DNA of 64,000 nt from Pelagimonas sp. (GTDB lineage: Bacteria > Pseudomonadota > Alphaproteobacteria > Rhodobacterales > Rhodobacteraceae), in assembly GCA_025210265.1 (NCBI GenBank), contig JAOASD010000004.1, positions 426,115-490,114 on the forward strand. Direction: 5' to 3'. The position numbers were made by a program, and so were the translations under genes. The notes below the pieces were generated by a model that was not told where the DNA came from, searched no databases, and was given only the letters and a program-made list of their open reading frames with translations. Of this stretch, positions 7,629-16,931 are shown in pieces. The first letter of the stretch is position 1, and every line of letters begins with the position of its first letter.

Positions 7629-9032
7629 GTGATGGATACAATTTCACATCTTTATGGGGCGCAGCCCGCAGGGCCCAAATATCGTGCGGTGTCTGGTGCA
7701 TTGCGGCAGGCGATTGAACAGGGTGTGTTGGCCGTGGGTGACAGGCTGCCTCCGGTGCGGGAACTGGCCTGGCAGTTGCAGATCACACCGGGGACGGTGG
7801 CGCGCGCCTATACAATCCTGACCGATGAGGGGGTGCTGCGCGCCGAGGTGGGGCGCGGCACGTTTGTTGCCCCCAAACCCCGCGTCGAGGATGATCGCGA
7901 TATGCGATGGGCGCGGCACCATGTTGCAGAAGATACCGATCTTGTTAGCCTTTTCGCCCCAAAACTGCCCGATTGCGGGCAGGTTGACATGATCCGGGAC
8001 ATCTTTGCCCAGATGGGGGATCGCCCTGCCAAAGAGCTGTTGAACTATCCCAATCGCAAGGGGTTTGCCCCGGCGCGCAAGGCCGCGCTGCGCTGGCTGT
8101 CAGGCACACGGCTGGGCCCGGTCAGCGAAGAGGATGCGGTGCTGACCCATGGCAGTCAGAACGGGGTCATGCTGATCCTGCAGACCGTGCTGCGGGGCGC
8201 GCGCCCTGTGGTGCTGGTCGAGGAACTGTCTTACCCCGGATTTCGCCGTGCGGCCCATTTGATGCGGGCGGAAATTGTGTCTGTTCCGATGGATTGTGGG
8301 GGAATCATCCCCGAGGCGCTGGACAAGATCACCGAAAAACACGGGGCACAGATCCTTTGTACCAGTCCCGAGGTGCACAATCCCACCGGGATTGTGACAA
8401 GTGACGCCCGCAGGCGCGAGATCGCCGCGGTGGCGCAGGCGCGCGGGCTGCATGTTCTGGAGGATGATTGCTATCGGCTGGGCAATACGACTGGGCAGAC
8501 CTACCGGGAATTGCTGCCGGATCTGGGGTGGCATGTGTCGTCCTTTTCCAAGGTGCTGACACCGGCCCTGCGCGTGGGCTTTGCCGTTGCGCCCAAACGC
8601 CATGCGCTGGCGTTGCGCCGGGCGGCGGAATACGGATTTTTTGGTCTGGCCCAACCGCTTGCCGTGATGATCGAGGAATTGATGGCGCGCCCGGAATGCT
8701 TCACGATCATGGATGCGGTGCGCGCGGAAATGGCGCGCTATGTGCGCGCGGCGGTCAATGCGCTGGGGGGGTTTGATCTGACCTGGCACGAAGAGGTGCC
8801 GTTCCTGTGGCTGCGACTGCCCGAGGGCTGGCGGGCCAGCGCCTTTGTTCAGGCGGCCGAGGCCGAAGGGGTACAATTGCGCGCGGCAGAGGAATTTGTA
8901 CCCCGTGATGGCTTTGCCCCTCATGCGGTGCGGCTTGCGATCAATGCGCAGGTCAGCCTGCCCAGTTTCGAGGCCGCCATGGCGCGCCTGCGCGCTCTGC
9001 TGGACAGCCCACCCGAAGGTATCGCGGTCTGA
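7629..9032 (+). CDS. MocR/PdxR-family transcriptional regulator
   Basis: A chimeric regulator of 467 residues. An N-terminal GntR winged helix spans about residues 18-85 (DRLPPVRELAWQLQITPGTV) and is joined to a fold-type I aminotransferase domain. The PLP lysine lies in the segment SSFSKVLTPALRVGF, and an EDDCY-type aspartate is also present, so the PLP site looks intact. Start is GTG 7629 or the adjacent ATG 7632. MocR proteins sense PLP or amino-acid adducts. The divergent DUF1127 gene is the most obvious target; no vitamin B6 or GABA gene lies nearby. Confidence 0.92.
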   Translation: MMDTISHLYGAQPAGPKYRAVSGALRQAIEQGVLAVGDRLPPVRELAWQLQITPGTVARAYTILTDEGVLRAEVGRGTFVAPKPRVEDDRDMRWARHHVAEDTDLVSLFAPKLPDCGQVDMIRDIFAQMGDRPAKELLNYPNRKGFAPARKAALRWLSGTRLGPVSEEDAVLTHGSQNGVMLILQTVLRGARPVVLVEELSYPGFRRAAHLMRAEIVSVPMDCGGIIPEALDKITEKHGAQILCTSPEVHNPTGIVTSDARRREIAAVAQARGLHVLEDDCYRLGNTTGQTYRELLPDLGWHVSSFSKVLTPALRVGFAVAPKRHALALRRAAEYGFFGLAQPLAVMIEELMARPECFTIMDAVRAEMARYVRAAVNALGGFDLTWHEEVPFLWLRLPEGWRASAFVQAAEAEGVQLRAAEEFVPRDGFAPHAVRLAINAQVSLPSFEAAMARLRALLDSPPEGIAV

Positions 9033-9065
9033 CCGCTCTTGTTACGCTGTAGAATTGGAAATCCC

Positions 9066-9605
9066 ATGTTTCGTTATCCTGACCAACTGCAGGGCCCGAC
9101 CCTGACGCTGACCCCCTTACAAGAGGCAGACCGCGCAGGGTTGCGCGCCGCTGCTTCTGATCCGCAGATCTGGGCGGGGCACCCGGCCAAGACGCGCCAC
9201 TTGCCCGAGGTCTTTGCCCCGTATTTCGACACGCTTCTGTCTGCGGGCGGCACTCTGATTGCGCGGAATCATGCAGGGGTGGCTGTTGGCTGCTCCCGGT
9301 TTTACCAGCCACCCCAGGCGCCAGACCAGATCGCCATCGGCTATACGTTTCTGGTGCGCGCCCTTTGGGGCGGTGCGGCGAATGCGGAAATGAAACAGCT
9401 GATGCTGAGCTGGGCCTTTGAACAGGTCGATCAGGTCTGGCTTCATATTGATCCCAGCAATCTGCGCTCGCAGCGGGCCACGGCCAAGATCGGGGCCGCC
9501 TTTGTCGAGGAGGGGCCTTTGGTCATGGCGGGCAAACATGGGGTCTGGCAATCCTGGTGCCTGACTCGGTCGCAGTGGGAAAATGGGCCCCTGAAAGTGG
9601 GGTAA
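9066..9605 (+). CDS. GNAT-family N-acetyltransferase, RimJ/RimL type
   Basis: A 179-residue GNAT-fold protein with the acceptor-side start GPTLTLTPLQEADRAGL, a central IAIGYTFLVRALWGGAANAEMK segment corresponding to the acetyl-CoA region, and the late motif SNLRSQRATAKIGA typical of RimJ/RimL relatives (N-x-R-S-x-x-x-x-x-K-I-G-A). The ATG at 9066 is preferred to the upstream in-frame start at 9039. The glycine-rich loop is degenerate (WGGAAN). The substrate is unknown. Confidence 0.85.
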   Translation: MFRYPDQLQGPTLTLTPLQEADRAGLRAAASDPQIWAGHPAKTRHLPEVFAPYFDTLLSAGGTLIARNHAGVAVGCSRFYQPPQAPDQIAIGYTFLVRALWGGAANAEMKQLMLSWAFEQVDQVWLHIDPSNLRSQRATAKIGAAFVEEGPLVMAGKHGVWQSWCLTRSQWENGPLKVG

Positions 9606-9662
9606 ATTGATACCATAATTGTAAGATATTGAAATAATTAAGTTATTGTGATATTTATGCCG

Positions 9663-9690
9663 TTGACTGTGTTTTCTGTAGGTTTATAAC
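9663..9690 (+). promoter_or_regulatory. Promoter of rplM-rpsI
   Basis: TTGACT (9663-9668), a 16-base spacer and TATAAC (9685-9690) make a near-consensus sigma-70 promoter about 60 bases before rplM. Confidence 0.7.
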
Positions 9691-9749
9691 CCCGCCATCG
9701 GATTTGAGGTCGCGCGTTTCGCGCTGCGGCCCCTCTCAATCGAACGGAT

Positions 9750-10214
9750 ATGAAAATGAAAACCTTCTCTGCGACTCCGGCAGATATCGAGAAGAAGTGG
9801 ATCGTGGTCGACGCTGAGGGCGTTGTCCTGGGTCGTCTTGCCTCGATCATCGCCATGCGTCTGCGCGGCAAGCACAAGCCGTCCTTCACCCCCAACATGG
9901 ATTGCGGTGACAACGTGATCGTCATCAACGCTGACAAGGTCCAGATGACCGGCAACAAGCGTGACGAACATTTCTACTGGCACACCGGTCACCCCGGTGG
10001 CATCAAGTCCCGCACCAAACAACAGATCCTGGAAGGCAAGCACCCCGAGCGTGTCGTCATTCAGGCCGTCAAGCGTATGCTGCCGGGCAACCGCCTGGCC
10101 CGTGTCCAGATGACCAACCTGCGCGTCTATGCCGGTGCCGAGCACCCGCATGAGGCACAGTCGCCGGAAGTCCTGGACGTTAAGTCGATGAACAAGAAAA
10201 ACACCCGGGTGTAA
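9750..10214 (+). CDS. rplM: 50S ribosomal protein L13
   Basis: A 154-residue L13 with the hallmark segments [15 protein letters not shown] and the block [18 protein letters not shown]. It binds 23S rRNA early in large-subunit assembly. rpsI starts two bases after its stop, the conserved bacterial rplM-rpsI operon. Base composition shows strong codon preference. Confidence 0.97.
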   Translation: MKMKTFSATPADIEKKWIVVDAEGVVLGRLASIIAMRLRGKHKPSFTPNMDCGDNVIVINADKVQMTGNKRDEHFYWHTGHPGGIKSRTKQQILEGKHPERVVIQAVKRMLPGNRLARVQMTNLRVYAGAEHPHEAQSPEVLDVKSMNKKNTRV

Positions 10215-10216
10215 TC

Positions 10217-10705
10217 ATGGCTGATCAGATCAATTCTCTGGAAGAGCTGGGCACCGCCGCTGGTGTCGAAACCGTCGAGCTGGAAATGGCCGCCCCGCGC
10301 GAGCCCGTCCGCGACGAGCTGGGCCGCTCCTACGCGACCGGCAAGCGTAAAGACGCCGTTGCCCGCGTCTGGATCAAGCCGGGCTCCGGCAAGATTGTCG
10401 TGAACGGCAAGGAAATGAACGTGTATTTTGCACGTCCGGTTCTGCAGCTGATCGTGCGTCAGCCCTTCGGCATCGCCGGTGTCGAAGATCAGTTCGACGT
10501 CTACGCAACCGTCAAAGGCGGTGGCCTGTCCGGTCAGGCCGGCGCGGTCAAGCACGGCATCTCCAAGGCGCTGCAGCTGTACGATCCCTCGCTGCGTGGT
10601 GCTCTGAAAGCTGCTGGCTTCCTGACCCGCGATAGCCGTGTTGTTGAACGTAAGAAGTTCGGTAAGCGCAAAGCCCGCCGTTCGTTCCAGTTCTCGAAAC
10701 GCTGA
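10217..10705 (+). CDS. rpsI: 30S ribosomal protein S9
   Basis: S9 reaches the decoding site with its basic C-terminal tail, seen here as [16 protein letters not shown]. At 162 residues it is longer than the roughly 130-residue E. coli protein because of an acidic N-terminal extension of about 35 residues, common in alphaproteobacteria. The core GRRKDA-type motif appears as [11 protein letters not shown]. It is followed by a strong terminator. Confidence 0.97.
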   Translation: MADQINSLEELGTAAGVETVELEMAAPREPVRDELGRSYATGKRKDAVARVWIKPGSGKIVVNGKEMNVYFARPVLQLIVRQPFGIAGVEDQFDVYATVKGGGLSGQAGAVKHGISKALQLYDPSLRGALKAAGFLTRDSRVVERKKFGKRKARRSFQFSKR

Positions 10706-10727
10706 TACGCTTTCATATTTTTATTGG

Positions 10728-10760
10728 ACAAGGCCGCATTTTGCGGCCTTGTTTCTTTTT
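10728..10760 (+). terminator. Rho-independent terminator of rplM-rpsI
   Basis: A perfect 11-bp stem (ACAAGGCCGCA/TGCGGCCTTGT) with a short T loop, followed by TTCTTTTTT. Confidence 0.9.
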
Positions 10761-10812
10761 TACCGGGTGACATTGGTATAGGATGTGTCGGTAGCAGTCA
10801 CTGGAGGCCAAA

Positions 10813-11499
10813 ATGACGCGTGGAGTTGTTTTCATCACAGCAGGTGAAACCTATACGCTTGATGCGTGTGATGCTGCACGCAGCGTTCGTGAGATGTGTC
10901 CAGGTTTGGAAATCGACCTTTTTACGGATTTGCCAGACATCGTGCCGCAGGGCGTTTTTGATCAGCTGCATAAAATTGACAATCCGCACCGACGTTCAAA
11001 AGTGGATTGCCTGCCGCTAAGCCGGTTCGAAGAGACACTGTATCTGGACAGCGATATTCGTGTGGTGGCGGATCTGTCCAGTATGTTCGATATCCTCAAA
11101 AGATTTGATTTTGCGGCTGCTCACGCTCATGCACGGAATAGAAGCCAGACAAATGCGGTATGGCGGCATGAAATTCCCGATGCCTTCCCACAGTTGAACG
11201 GTGGGGTTTTGCTTTTTAGGAAAAACGCGGGTGTCATGAAATTGCTGGCGGATTGGTCTGCCTCTTTCTCTGAGGCGGGATTTGCCAAGGATCAGGTGAC
11301 GCTGCGCGAGCTCGTTTGGCTCAGCGATTTACGCATTTTCATCCTGACGCCAGAATATAACATCCGATATGCTAAATATTTGAAAGTATGGGATAAATCC
11401 GAAGCGGTCCCCAAAATTCTTCATTTTAAAAAGTTCAACTCCGCAGCCCAAGGCGCAGGCTCTCGTAAGCGGTCGTTGTTGTCACGTGTTTTCGGTTGA
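10813..11499 (+). CDS. Glycosyltransferase, GT8-like nucleotide-diphosphosugar transferase
   Basis: A 228-residue cytoplasmic transferase with GT-A features: an N-terminal strand GVVFITAG, a KVDCLPLSRFEETLYLDSD block with the metal-binding DSD at residues 79-81, and a later LNGGVLLFRK segment typical of GT8-type and related retaining enzymes. Donor and acceptor are unknown. A GGAGG site precedes the ATG. The next gene, a sulfotransferase, begins three bases after its stop, so the two are one operon. Composition is more AT-rich than rplM-rpsI beside it. Confidence 0.8.
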   Translation: MTRGVVFITAGETYTLDACDAARSVREMCPGLEIDLFTDLPDIVPQGVFDQLHKIDNPHRRSKVDCLPLSRFEETLYLDSDIRVVADLSSMFDILKRFDFAAAHAHARNRSQTNAVWRHEIPDAFPQLNGGVLLFRKNAGVMKLLADWSASFSEAGFAKDQVTLRELVWLSDLRIFILTPEYNIRYAKYLKVWDKSEAVPKILHFKKFNSAAQGAGSRKRSLLSRVFG

Positions 11500-11502
11500 T
11501 CT

Positions 11503-12168
11503 ATGCCGATTTGCTCTTCGCCGAATGCCGTTATTTTCTTTGCCCATATCCCCAAAACCGGAGGGTCCAGCGTCGAGGCATATCTGCGACAAAAGGGACA
11601 GGTTTCGCTTTTTGGAGAGCCAAAAATTGGCGGGGTGCATCAACAGCATCTCAGTCGTGATGTGATCGCGGGGTTGCCGGATCTCCCAGATTTTGATTGT
11701 TCTTTTGCCGTTTTACGTGACCCTGTTTCTCGTTTGGTGAGTGAATTTCTTTGGCGGTCTGATCCCTTGAAACCTTTGCAAAAAATTGCGCGTTTCCGGG
11801 AAAAGGAGGTTGTGCGCAGGATAAAGGTGGACGGCGTAAAGCGGTCTCTTACCTTTTCTGAATGGGTGCCATTGTGTTTTGAAGAAACACGGAAAAACCC
11901 AAATCACCGCGACAATCACATGCGCCCACAAATTGATTTTCTTGCATCGGGTGATCGTCTGTTTTCTTTTGAACGCGGCTTAGAGGGCGTATTTCAGTGG
12001 CTTGATGAGATCACGCAAACATCTGCATCTTCCCGCGGGGAAAGACTAAAGGCGTCAGGCGGCAGTAAGCCCCATGTGTCAGGCGAAATTCGCGAATTGA
12101 TCGAATCTTATTACGACAATGATCTCAGGCTGTGTGCCGAAGTGGCGCAGGGCCGCAGGGTGTTGTGA
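11503..12168 (+). CDS. Sulfotransferase family protein
   Basis: A PAPS-dependent sulfotransferase of 221 residues. The 5'-phosphosulfate loop HIPKTGGSS is at residues 15-23 and the 3'-phosphate motif RDPVSRLVS at 72-80, so the cofactor site looks intact. There is no membrane anchor or signal peptide, unlike Golgi-type relatives. Position directly after a glycosyltransferase suggests it sulfates a glycan or a glycolipid. The gene ends five bases from the convergent glycosyltransferase gene. Confidence 0.85.
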   Translation: MPICSSPNAVIFFAHIPKTGGSSVEAYLRQKGQVSLFGEPKIGGVHQQHLSRDVIAGLPDLPDFDCSFAVLRDPVSRLVSEFLWRSDPLKPLQKIARFREKEVVRRIKVDGVKRSLTFSEWVPLCFEETRKNPNHRDNHMRPQIDFLASGDRLFSFERGLEGVFQWLDEITQTSASSRGERLKASGGSKPHVSGEIRELIESYYDNDLRLCAEVAQGRRVL

Positions 12169-12173
12169 TATAT

Positions 12174-13322
12174 TCATGGATTCAAACCCATTGATTGATA
12201 GAAACGGCGCCAACGCTGTATTTGAGCCTGTTCGCCGTATCGTTCAATTGCGGCCTGCCTCAATTGCTCTGCTGGATGGTTCTGGGGGGATTGCATCACA
12301 GCCTTCATCGCATTTGCGAAGGAGACGCTGTTGTTGCGGGGGGTGATATATCCCAGTTTCTTTTCAGTGATAATTTCCTTTGGGCCATTAGTATCAGTAC
12401 TGACGACAGGGCGTCCTGCAGCAAGGGCCTCTACAACAGGTAAGCCGAAGGTTTCAAAGTCGCTCGTGAGGCAGCAGCAATCAACTGCGTGGGCTAAATG
12501 GCGAATATCCTCGCGTGATACATTGCCAAGCAGGTGGATTCTATCAGCGAATGGCAGCTGGTTTATCATCGACTTGCTTTTTTCTGGAATGGGGCCCGCG
12601 ATGAAAAGGACTGAATTTGAGCTTGCCTGCGCGACGTTTCCAAACGCGTCAAGCAGCAGATCCAGTCTCTTTATCGACCTCCAGTTGGTCCAGGCGCCGA
12701 ATGCAAATTTGTCCCCTTTTAAATGCTGGAATTTATTTGAATGGGGAGGGGGTGATTTTTCAAAATCGTCCGGTACTGGGTTTGGTATAAAGTGACGGTT
12801 TTCTAGCTTTAGCTCCAAGCGGTCTTCGATGTCGTTGAGTGTTTGCTCGGAAACTGCGGCTACCGCGCAAGTATTTGAAAAATAATATTTTAATTCTTTT
12901 GTATTGAGGTCGAGGTCGGCGCGGCTATATGTCGTTAGATGTTCCCAGGATGCATAGGGCTTTTTCAGGCCTTTGCCTATTTTCCGTGCGAGTATTCCGC
13001 TTTGTGGCGCACTTTGCAGGCCGCAGACGGCTGTGACGCCATTAGCTTTGCTAAGGCGTATTAATTGTCTAGTGATTTTCCATTCGGATAGTTTTGTATT
13101 TTCCACCCATTTTGCGGGTTTTTTAATTGAGGTGTTGAGATAATTCAGCCCATCGAGCCTGTCCAGGGTAGGGGCATCGCAGCCAAGACCTCCTGTAATT
13201 GAGAAAAGCATTATATTGGCATTTAGCTCAAGGTGGTGCCGTATGGCGACTGGGAAAAGGCCAGCTTTACGGCGATCCGATGTCGGAGCGTCTTTCGTGA
13301 TGAGAAGGATTGTGTCTTGCAT
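12174..13322 (-). CDS. Glycosyltransferase family 4 (GT-B)
   Basis: A 382-residue GT-B enzyme with a retaining GT4 signature: the E-x7-E pair (Glu290 and Glu298 in FETFGLPVVEAL) and the GRPVVSTDTNGPKEII segment that binds the nucleotide sugar. The N-terminal Rossmann half includes a SWEHLTTYS stretch. It has no signal peptide. The gene is AT-rich relative to the window average and convergent with the sulfotransferase. It follows tetR on the same strand after 26 bases and has only a weak ribosome binding site, so it may be read from upstream. Confidence 0.85.
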   Translation of the reverse strand: MQDTILLITKDAPTSDRRKAGLFPVAIRHHLELNANIMLFSITGGLGCDAPTLDRLDGLNYLNTSIKKPAKWVENTKLSEWKITRQLIRLSKANGVTAVCGLQSAPQSGILARKIGKGLKKPYASWEHLTTYSRADLDLNTKELKYYFSNTCAVAAVSEQTLNDIEDRLELKLENRHFIPNPVPDDFEKSPPPHSNKFQHLKGDKFAFGAWTNWRSIKRLDLLLDAFGNVAQASSNSVLFIAGPIPEKSKSMINQLPFADRIHLLGNVSREDIRHLAHAVDCCCLTSDFETFGLPVVEALAAGRPVVSTDTNGPKEIITEKKLGYITPRNNSVSFANAMKAVMQSPQNHPAEQLRQAAIERYGEQAQIQRWRRFYQSMGLNP

Positions 13323-13348
13323 CGGAATCTCATTTAATCTTGTTAAGA

Positions 13349-13969
13349 TTACCTATCACTATCAAGCAATCCAAGTCCACGCAGATACACCCCGATTCCG
13401 CTTTCCAGTAGATCTTCGGGCGGAAAGGGGGATTGTGTGCCTGGGGAATTGCGCGCGAATAGTTCCACGACCCCATGGCTCAGCGCCCAGATATGGGCCG
13501 AGAACATGGCCGCAGGCGGGCGTTTTTCCGGTGGGATATGCTGGGACAGCTCTTCCGCCGCCTTTTCCAGCACCCCACGCGCGCGGGCCGACACAGACGC
13601 CAGTTCGGGTGAATGGTTCACGCTGATCCCGCTTTCGAACATGGCGATGTAATGGCCCGGATGGCGGCGGGCAAAGGCCAGATAGGCGCGGCCCGTGGCC
13701 TCGAACGCCGCCAGGGCCGAGGGCTGGCCGCTTTGATAGGCATATTCCATCACATCGGCAAAGATTTCATAGCCTTGCCGCGCGGCCTCGGCGATCAGAT
13801 CCTCGCGCCCGGAAAAATGTCGATAGACCGCAGCAGGGGTGACGCCCGCCTGTTTTGCAGCCTCCGATAGGGTGAACCCGGTCGGGCCTTTGGCTTCGAT
13901 CAGCACCAGCGCGGAATCGACCAGGGCCTGACGCAGATTGCCGTGATGATAACCGCGTTTCTTAGGCAT
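13349..13969 (-). CDS. TetR/AcrR-family transcriptional regulator
   Basis: A 206-residue repressor-type protein. The N-terminal helix-turn-helix is seen in [20 protein letters not shown] at about residues 30-50, preceded by [10 protein letters not shown], typical of the TetR subgroup with a WHG/TetR_C_33 ligand domain. The ATG at 13969 lies inside the end of ppk2 (eight-base overlap), so the two genes are coupled. An upstream in-frame extension to 14050 lies wholly within ppk2 and is not used. The effector is unknown. Confidence 0.9.
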   Translation of the reverse strand: MPKKRGYHHGNLRQALVDSALVLIEAKGPTGFTLSEAAKQAGVTPAAVYRHFSGREDLIAEAARQGYEIFADVMEYAYQSGQPSALAAFEATGRAYLAFARRHPGHYIAMFESGISVNHSPELASVSARARGVLEKAAEELSQHIPPEKRPPAAMFSAHIWALSHGVVELFARNSPGTQSPFPPEDLLESGIGVYLRGLGLLDSDR

Positions 13970-14858
13970 TCTGTCCGTCAGTCCAAAGATCCGGCCCGCC
14001 GCAGATCGTCGAATCCAGCGGGCCAATCGCCTGCGCATCCTTGCGATCATAGGGCAGGGCGCTCAGCACATGGCGGATGGCGGCCAGGCGCGCGCGTTTC
14101 TTGTCATCTGTGCGCAAAACGGTCCAGGGCGCGGCGTCGCTATGGCTGCGCTGCAGGGTCTCGCGGATCGCATCGGAATAGGCATCCCAGCGGCTTAGTC
14201 CTTTGACGTCGATCGAGGACAGCTTCCACTGTTTCAACGGATCGCCCTCGCGCGCGAGAAAGCGGCGCAGTTGTTCAGCGCGCCCGACATTCAGCCAGAA
14301 TTTGAACAGATAGATCCCCTCATCCACCAGCATACGTTCAAAATCAGGCACTTGGCCAAAGAAATGTGCGCGCTGCTGCGGCGTGCAAAAGCCAAAAACA
14401 TGTTCGACCACAGCACGATTATACCAGGAGCGATCAAAGAACACGATTTCACCGGCCGCGGGCAGATGGTCGATATAGCGCTGGAAATACCACTGCGTCG
14501 CCTCGGTATCCGAGGGTTTGGACAGGGCCACAACGCGCGCGCCGCGCGGGTTCAGGTTTTCGCGGAACCGCTTGATCGTGCCGCCTTTACCCGCCGCATC
14601 GCGCCCTTCGAACACACAGATCACCCGCGCGCCCGTTTCGCGCGCCCAGGCCTGCATCTTGACCAGCTCGATCTGCAGTGCGGCCATCTCTCGCTCATAG
14701 GCCTTGCGCTTCATCTCGCGGCGATAGGGATAGCTGGCGGACAGGATGTCATCCTTATCCGCCTGCGCGATGGCGCTGCGGATCTCCTCGGGGGCGCTTG
14801 ATGCGTAAAACGCGCTGATCGCGCCATCAAAGGGCAGGTCGGGGGCGGGGGTGCTCAT
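13962..14858 (-). CDS. ppk2: Polyphosphate kinase 2
   Basis: PPK2 family enzymes use polyphosphate to phosphorylate GDP, ADP or nucleoside monophosphates. The 298-residue single-domain protein has the Walker A-type [11 protein letters not shown] (residues 83-93) and the [16 protein letters not shown] block with the family aspartate and arginine. The ATG at 14858 is chosen by the GAGG site upstream and normal family length. Its end overlaps the tetR start, suggesting that regulator controls or is co-expressed with it. Confidence 0.93.
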   Translation of the reverse strand: MSTPAPDLPFDGAISAFYASSAPEEIRSAIAQADKDDILSASYPYRREMKRKAYEREMAALQIELVKMQAWARETGARVICVFEGRDAAGKGGTIKRFRENLNPRGARVVALSKPSDTEATQWYFQRYIDHLPAAGEIVFFDRSWYNRAVVEHVFGFCTPQQRAHFFGQVPDFERMLVDEGIYLFKFWLNVGRAEQLRRFLAREGDPLKQWKLSSIDVKGLSRWDAYSDAIRETLQRSHSDAAPWTVLRTDDKKRARLAAIRHVLSALPYDRKDAQAIGPLDSTICGGPDLWTDGQNA

Positions 14859-14931
14859 ATTATGTGCCTCACATGCGGTCTTGATAATATGGCGGCCCCG
14901 CCCTCCAATGTTAAGGGCTTTCACGCCTGGA

Positions 14932-15882
14932 TCAACGCTGTCGCGCGGTCCAATCCGTTGCGTCATTGCCAATCAGCGCCCGATCAAACGGCGTGGTCTG
15001 ATAGATCTGGTTCACCCAATTGCCGTACAGAAGATGCGCATGGCTGCGCCACCGGTTCTGCGGATCGCGGCTGGGATCATCCTCGGGATAATAATTGGCA
15101 GGCACATTGATCGGCGTGCCCGCAGCCACATCGCGATCATATTCTTCCTTCAACGTGCCGCTGTCATATTCCAGATGGTTAAAGATATAGAGCGCCCGAT
15201 GCGCGGGATCTTCCACCAGACAAGGGCCGGTTTCGATGCTGTCGATCAGGATCGGCAGCCCGGCGGCCTCGATTTCATTCCGGCGCAATTCTGTCCAGCG
15301 CGACACCGGGATCACCATGTCATCCGAGAATCCGCGCAGATAGGGCGAGGCCGGCGCATGGTTGCGGTGACGCACACAGCCAAAGGCCTTGTGATCCAGC
15401 ATATGCTTGGGCACATCATGGAAATAATGGATCATCGCCATGCCGCCCCAGCACACGCCAAAGGTGGAATGCACATGGGTCTGGGTCCAGTTGAACACGC
15501 GGGTCAGCTCTTCCCAATAGGTCACCTCCTCAAAGGGCAGGTGTTCAATCGGGGCGCCGGTGATGATCAGCCCGTCAAATTTCTCGCCCGAGGCCTCGAC
15601 CTCGTCAAAGGGGCGATAAAACGCAGCCATATGCTCGGCGGCGGTGTTGCGGGTGCGATGCTCGCTCATGCGGATCAGGGAAAATTCGATCTGCAACGGC
15701 GTCGCGCCAATCAGGCGCGCAAACTGGTTCTCGGTCTGGATCTTTTTCGGCATCAGGTTCAGCAACCCGATACGCAAGGGGCGAATATCCTGCCGCGACG
15801 CCGCCCCTTCGGACATGACCATCACGCCTTCGTTCGTGAGAACGTCAAAGGCAGGCAGGTCCGAGGGCAGTTTGATGGGCAT
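14932..15882 (-). CDS. metA: Homoserine O-acyltransferase MetA, predicted acetyl-CoA type
   Basis: Acylates L-homoserine in methionine biosynthesis. The 316-residue protein has the glutamine-amidotransferase-like nucleophile Cys144 in FGVCWGGM, then the His and Glu of the triad further on. At the position that sets acyl-donor choice it reads GAPIEHLPF with Glu113; succinyl-specific E. coli MetA has Gly there, whereas the acetyl-specific Bacillus enzyme has Glu. It is therefore predicted to be an acetyltransferase despite the usual succinyltransferase name. Start ATG 15882 is preceded by GGAG. Confidence 0.93.
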   Translation of the reverse strand: MPIKLPSDLPAFDVLTNEGVMVMSEGAASRQDIRPLRIGLLNLMPKKIQTENQFARLIGATPLQIEFSLIRMSEHRTRNTAAEHMAAFYRPFDEVEASGEKFDGLIITGAPIEHLPFEEVTYWEELTRVFNWTQTHVHSTFGVCWGGMAMIHYFHDVPKHMLDHKAFGCVRHRNHAPASPYLRGFSDDMVIPVSRWTELRRNEIEAAGLPILIDSIETGPCLVEDPAHRALYIFNHLEYDSGTLKEEYDRDVAAGTPINVPANYYPEDDPSRDPQNRWRSHAHLLYGNWVNQIYQTTPFDRALIGNDATDWTARQR

Positions 15883-15966
15883 TTCTTCGCTCCGTTTGAA
15901 AGTAAGCCCCTCAGATAAGTCATGCCGGGCCGGGGCACAAGCGCCGTGCAATGACAGGGTCGTGTG

Positions 15967-16015
15967 GTTTCTTCTTGGCGAAAATACCTCCGGGGGTGCG
16001 GGGGCTGGCCCCCGC
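15967..16015 (+). repeat. Dispersed intergenic element
   Basis: A well-preserved copy: GTTTCTTCTTGGCGAAAATA, then CCTCCGGGGG, then a perfect 8-bp hairpin GCGGGGGC/GCCCCCGC at 15998-16015. It lies between the minus-strand P-loop gene and metA and may terminate the former or separate the two transcripts. Confidence 0.65.
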
Positions 16016-16025
16016 CGGTGGACCC

Positions 16026-16886
16026 TTATTTCTGGCCGATCGCGGCGGCAATCACCGCCTCGAAATCGCTGGCATCGCGGACCGTGGCCATATCCGAGGC
16101 CTCAACCGTCACACCCCAGTTCTGCGCCATGGCCGCATAGATCGGCTGGCGATGATCCAGCGCCTGCGCATAGGTCCAGCGAATGAAATCATCCGGGTTC
16201 ACCTCGGCCTCGGCGCAACCTTTCATGTCCAGATAGGCGCGCCAGCTGCGGGTCAGGAAATCCGGGCGATAGGCCATGGGTTTGGGGTCACGGTCAAACC
16301 GGCGCACCAGCTCTTCGGTATGGGCGTCGCTGCCCTTGATCCAGACCATCTGCGCAACCGAGGATAGGGCGTTCAGGATCGGATCCTGCGCATCACCCGG
16401 ATCCACCCATTCGCAGATGCTGCCGCCGGTGTCGCAGATGAAATGCGGATAGCCATACAGATCCTTGGCGCGGGAAATGAAATAGTCGGTGTCCAGCAGG
16501 GCCTGGCGCTCGGCGCGTTCAAACTGGGCCTGACGGCGCATATATTCGCCCATCTCCAGCCCGCCGGCCTGCGGATTGCCCGGTTTGCCAAGATAGGTCG
16601 ACATGGGGGTCAGGTTGTCAAAGGTGATGTTCGATCCGATATAGATCGAATCCGACATCAGCAGATCGCGCAGAAACGGCACTTTCATCGCCTCGCGCTT
16701 GGCATTGTCGGCGATATATTCGCCCATATAGCGCGTGCCGATGCGGTAATCGACGCTGTAATGGAACCAGTCTCCGCTGTCGCGCAAGAGGTTGGACACG
16801 TGGGTCTTGCCCAGCCCCGACATGGCAAACAACACCACCCGCTTTTCCTGGGCGCTTTGCCAGCTTGCAGCATCCGCGTAACGCAT
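16026..16886 (-). CDS. P-loop ATPase-like protein of unknown function
   Basis: A 286-residue soluble protein with an N-terminal P-loop ([11 protein letters not shown], residues 20-30) of the kinase type and a later [12 protein letters not shown] stretch that could supply an acidic residue. It resembles annotated 'ATPase' proteins of Rhodobacteraceae, but I cannot assign a substrate. The ATG at 16886 follows a clear GGAGG site; the longer frame to 16928 does not. It sits between metA and an EamA transporter on the same strand. Confidence 0.75.
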   Translation of the reverse strand: MRYADAASWQSAQEKRVVLFAMSGLGKTHVSNLLRDSGDWFHYSVDYRIGTRYMGEYIADNAKREAMKVPFLRDLLMSDSIYIGSNITFDNLTPMSTYLGKPGNPQAGGLEMGEYMRRQAQFERAERQALLDTDYFISRAKDLYGYPHFICDTGGSICEWVDPGDAQDPILNALSSVAQMVWIKGSDAHTEELVRRFDRDPKPMAYRPDFLTRSWRAYLDMKGCAEAEVNPDDFIRWTYAQALDHRQPIYAAMAQNWGVTVEASDMATVRDASDFEAVIAAAIGQK

Positions 16887-16931
16887 CTTTTGTCCTCCTG
16901 CTCGGTCCCCGTTTGCGGGGCTCAGCATGGA

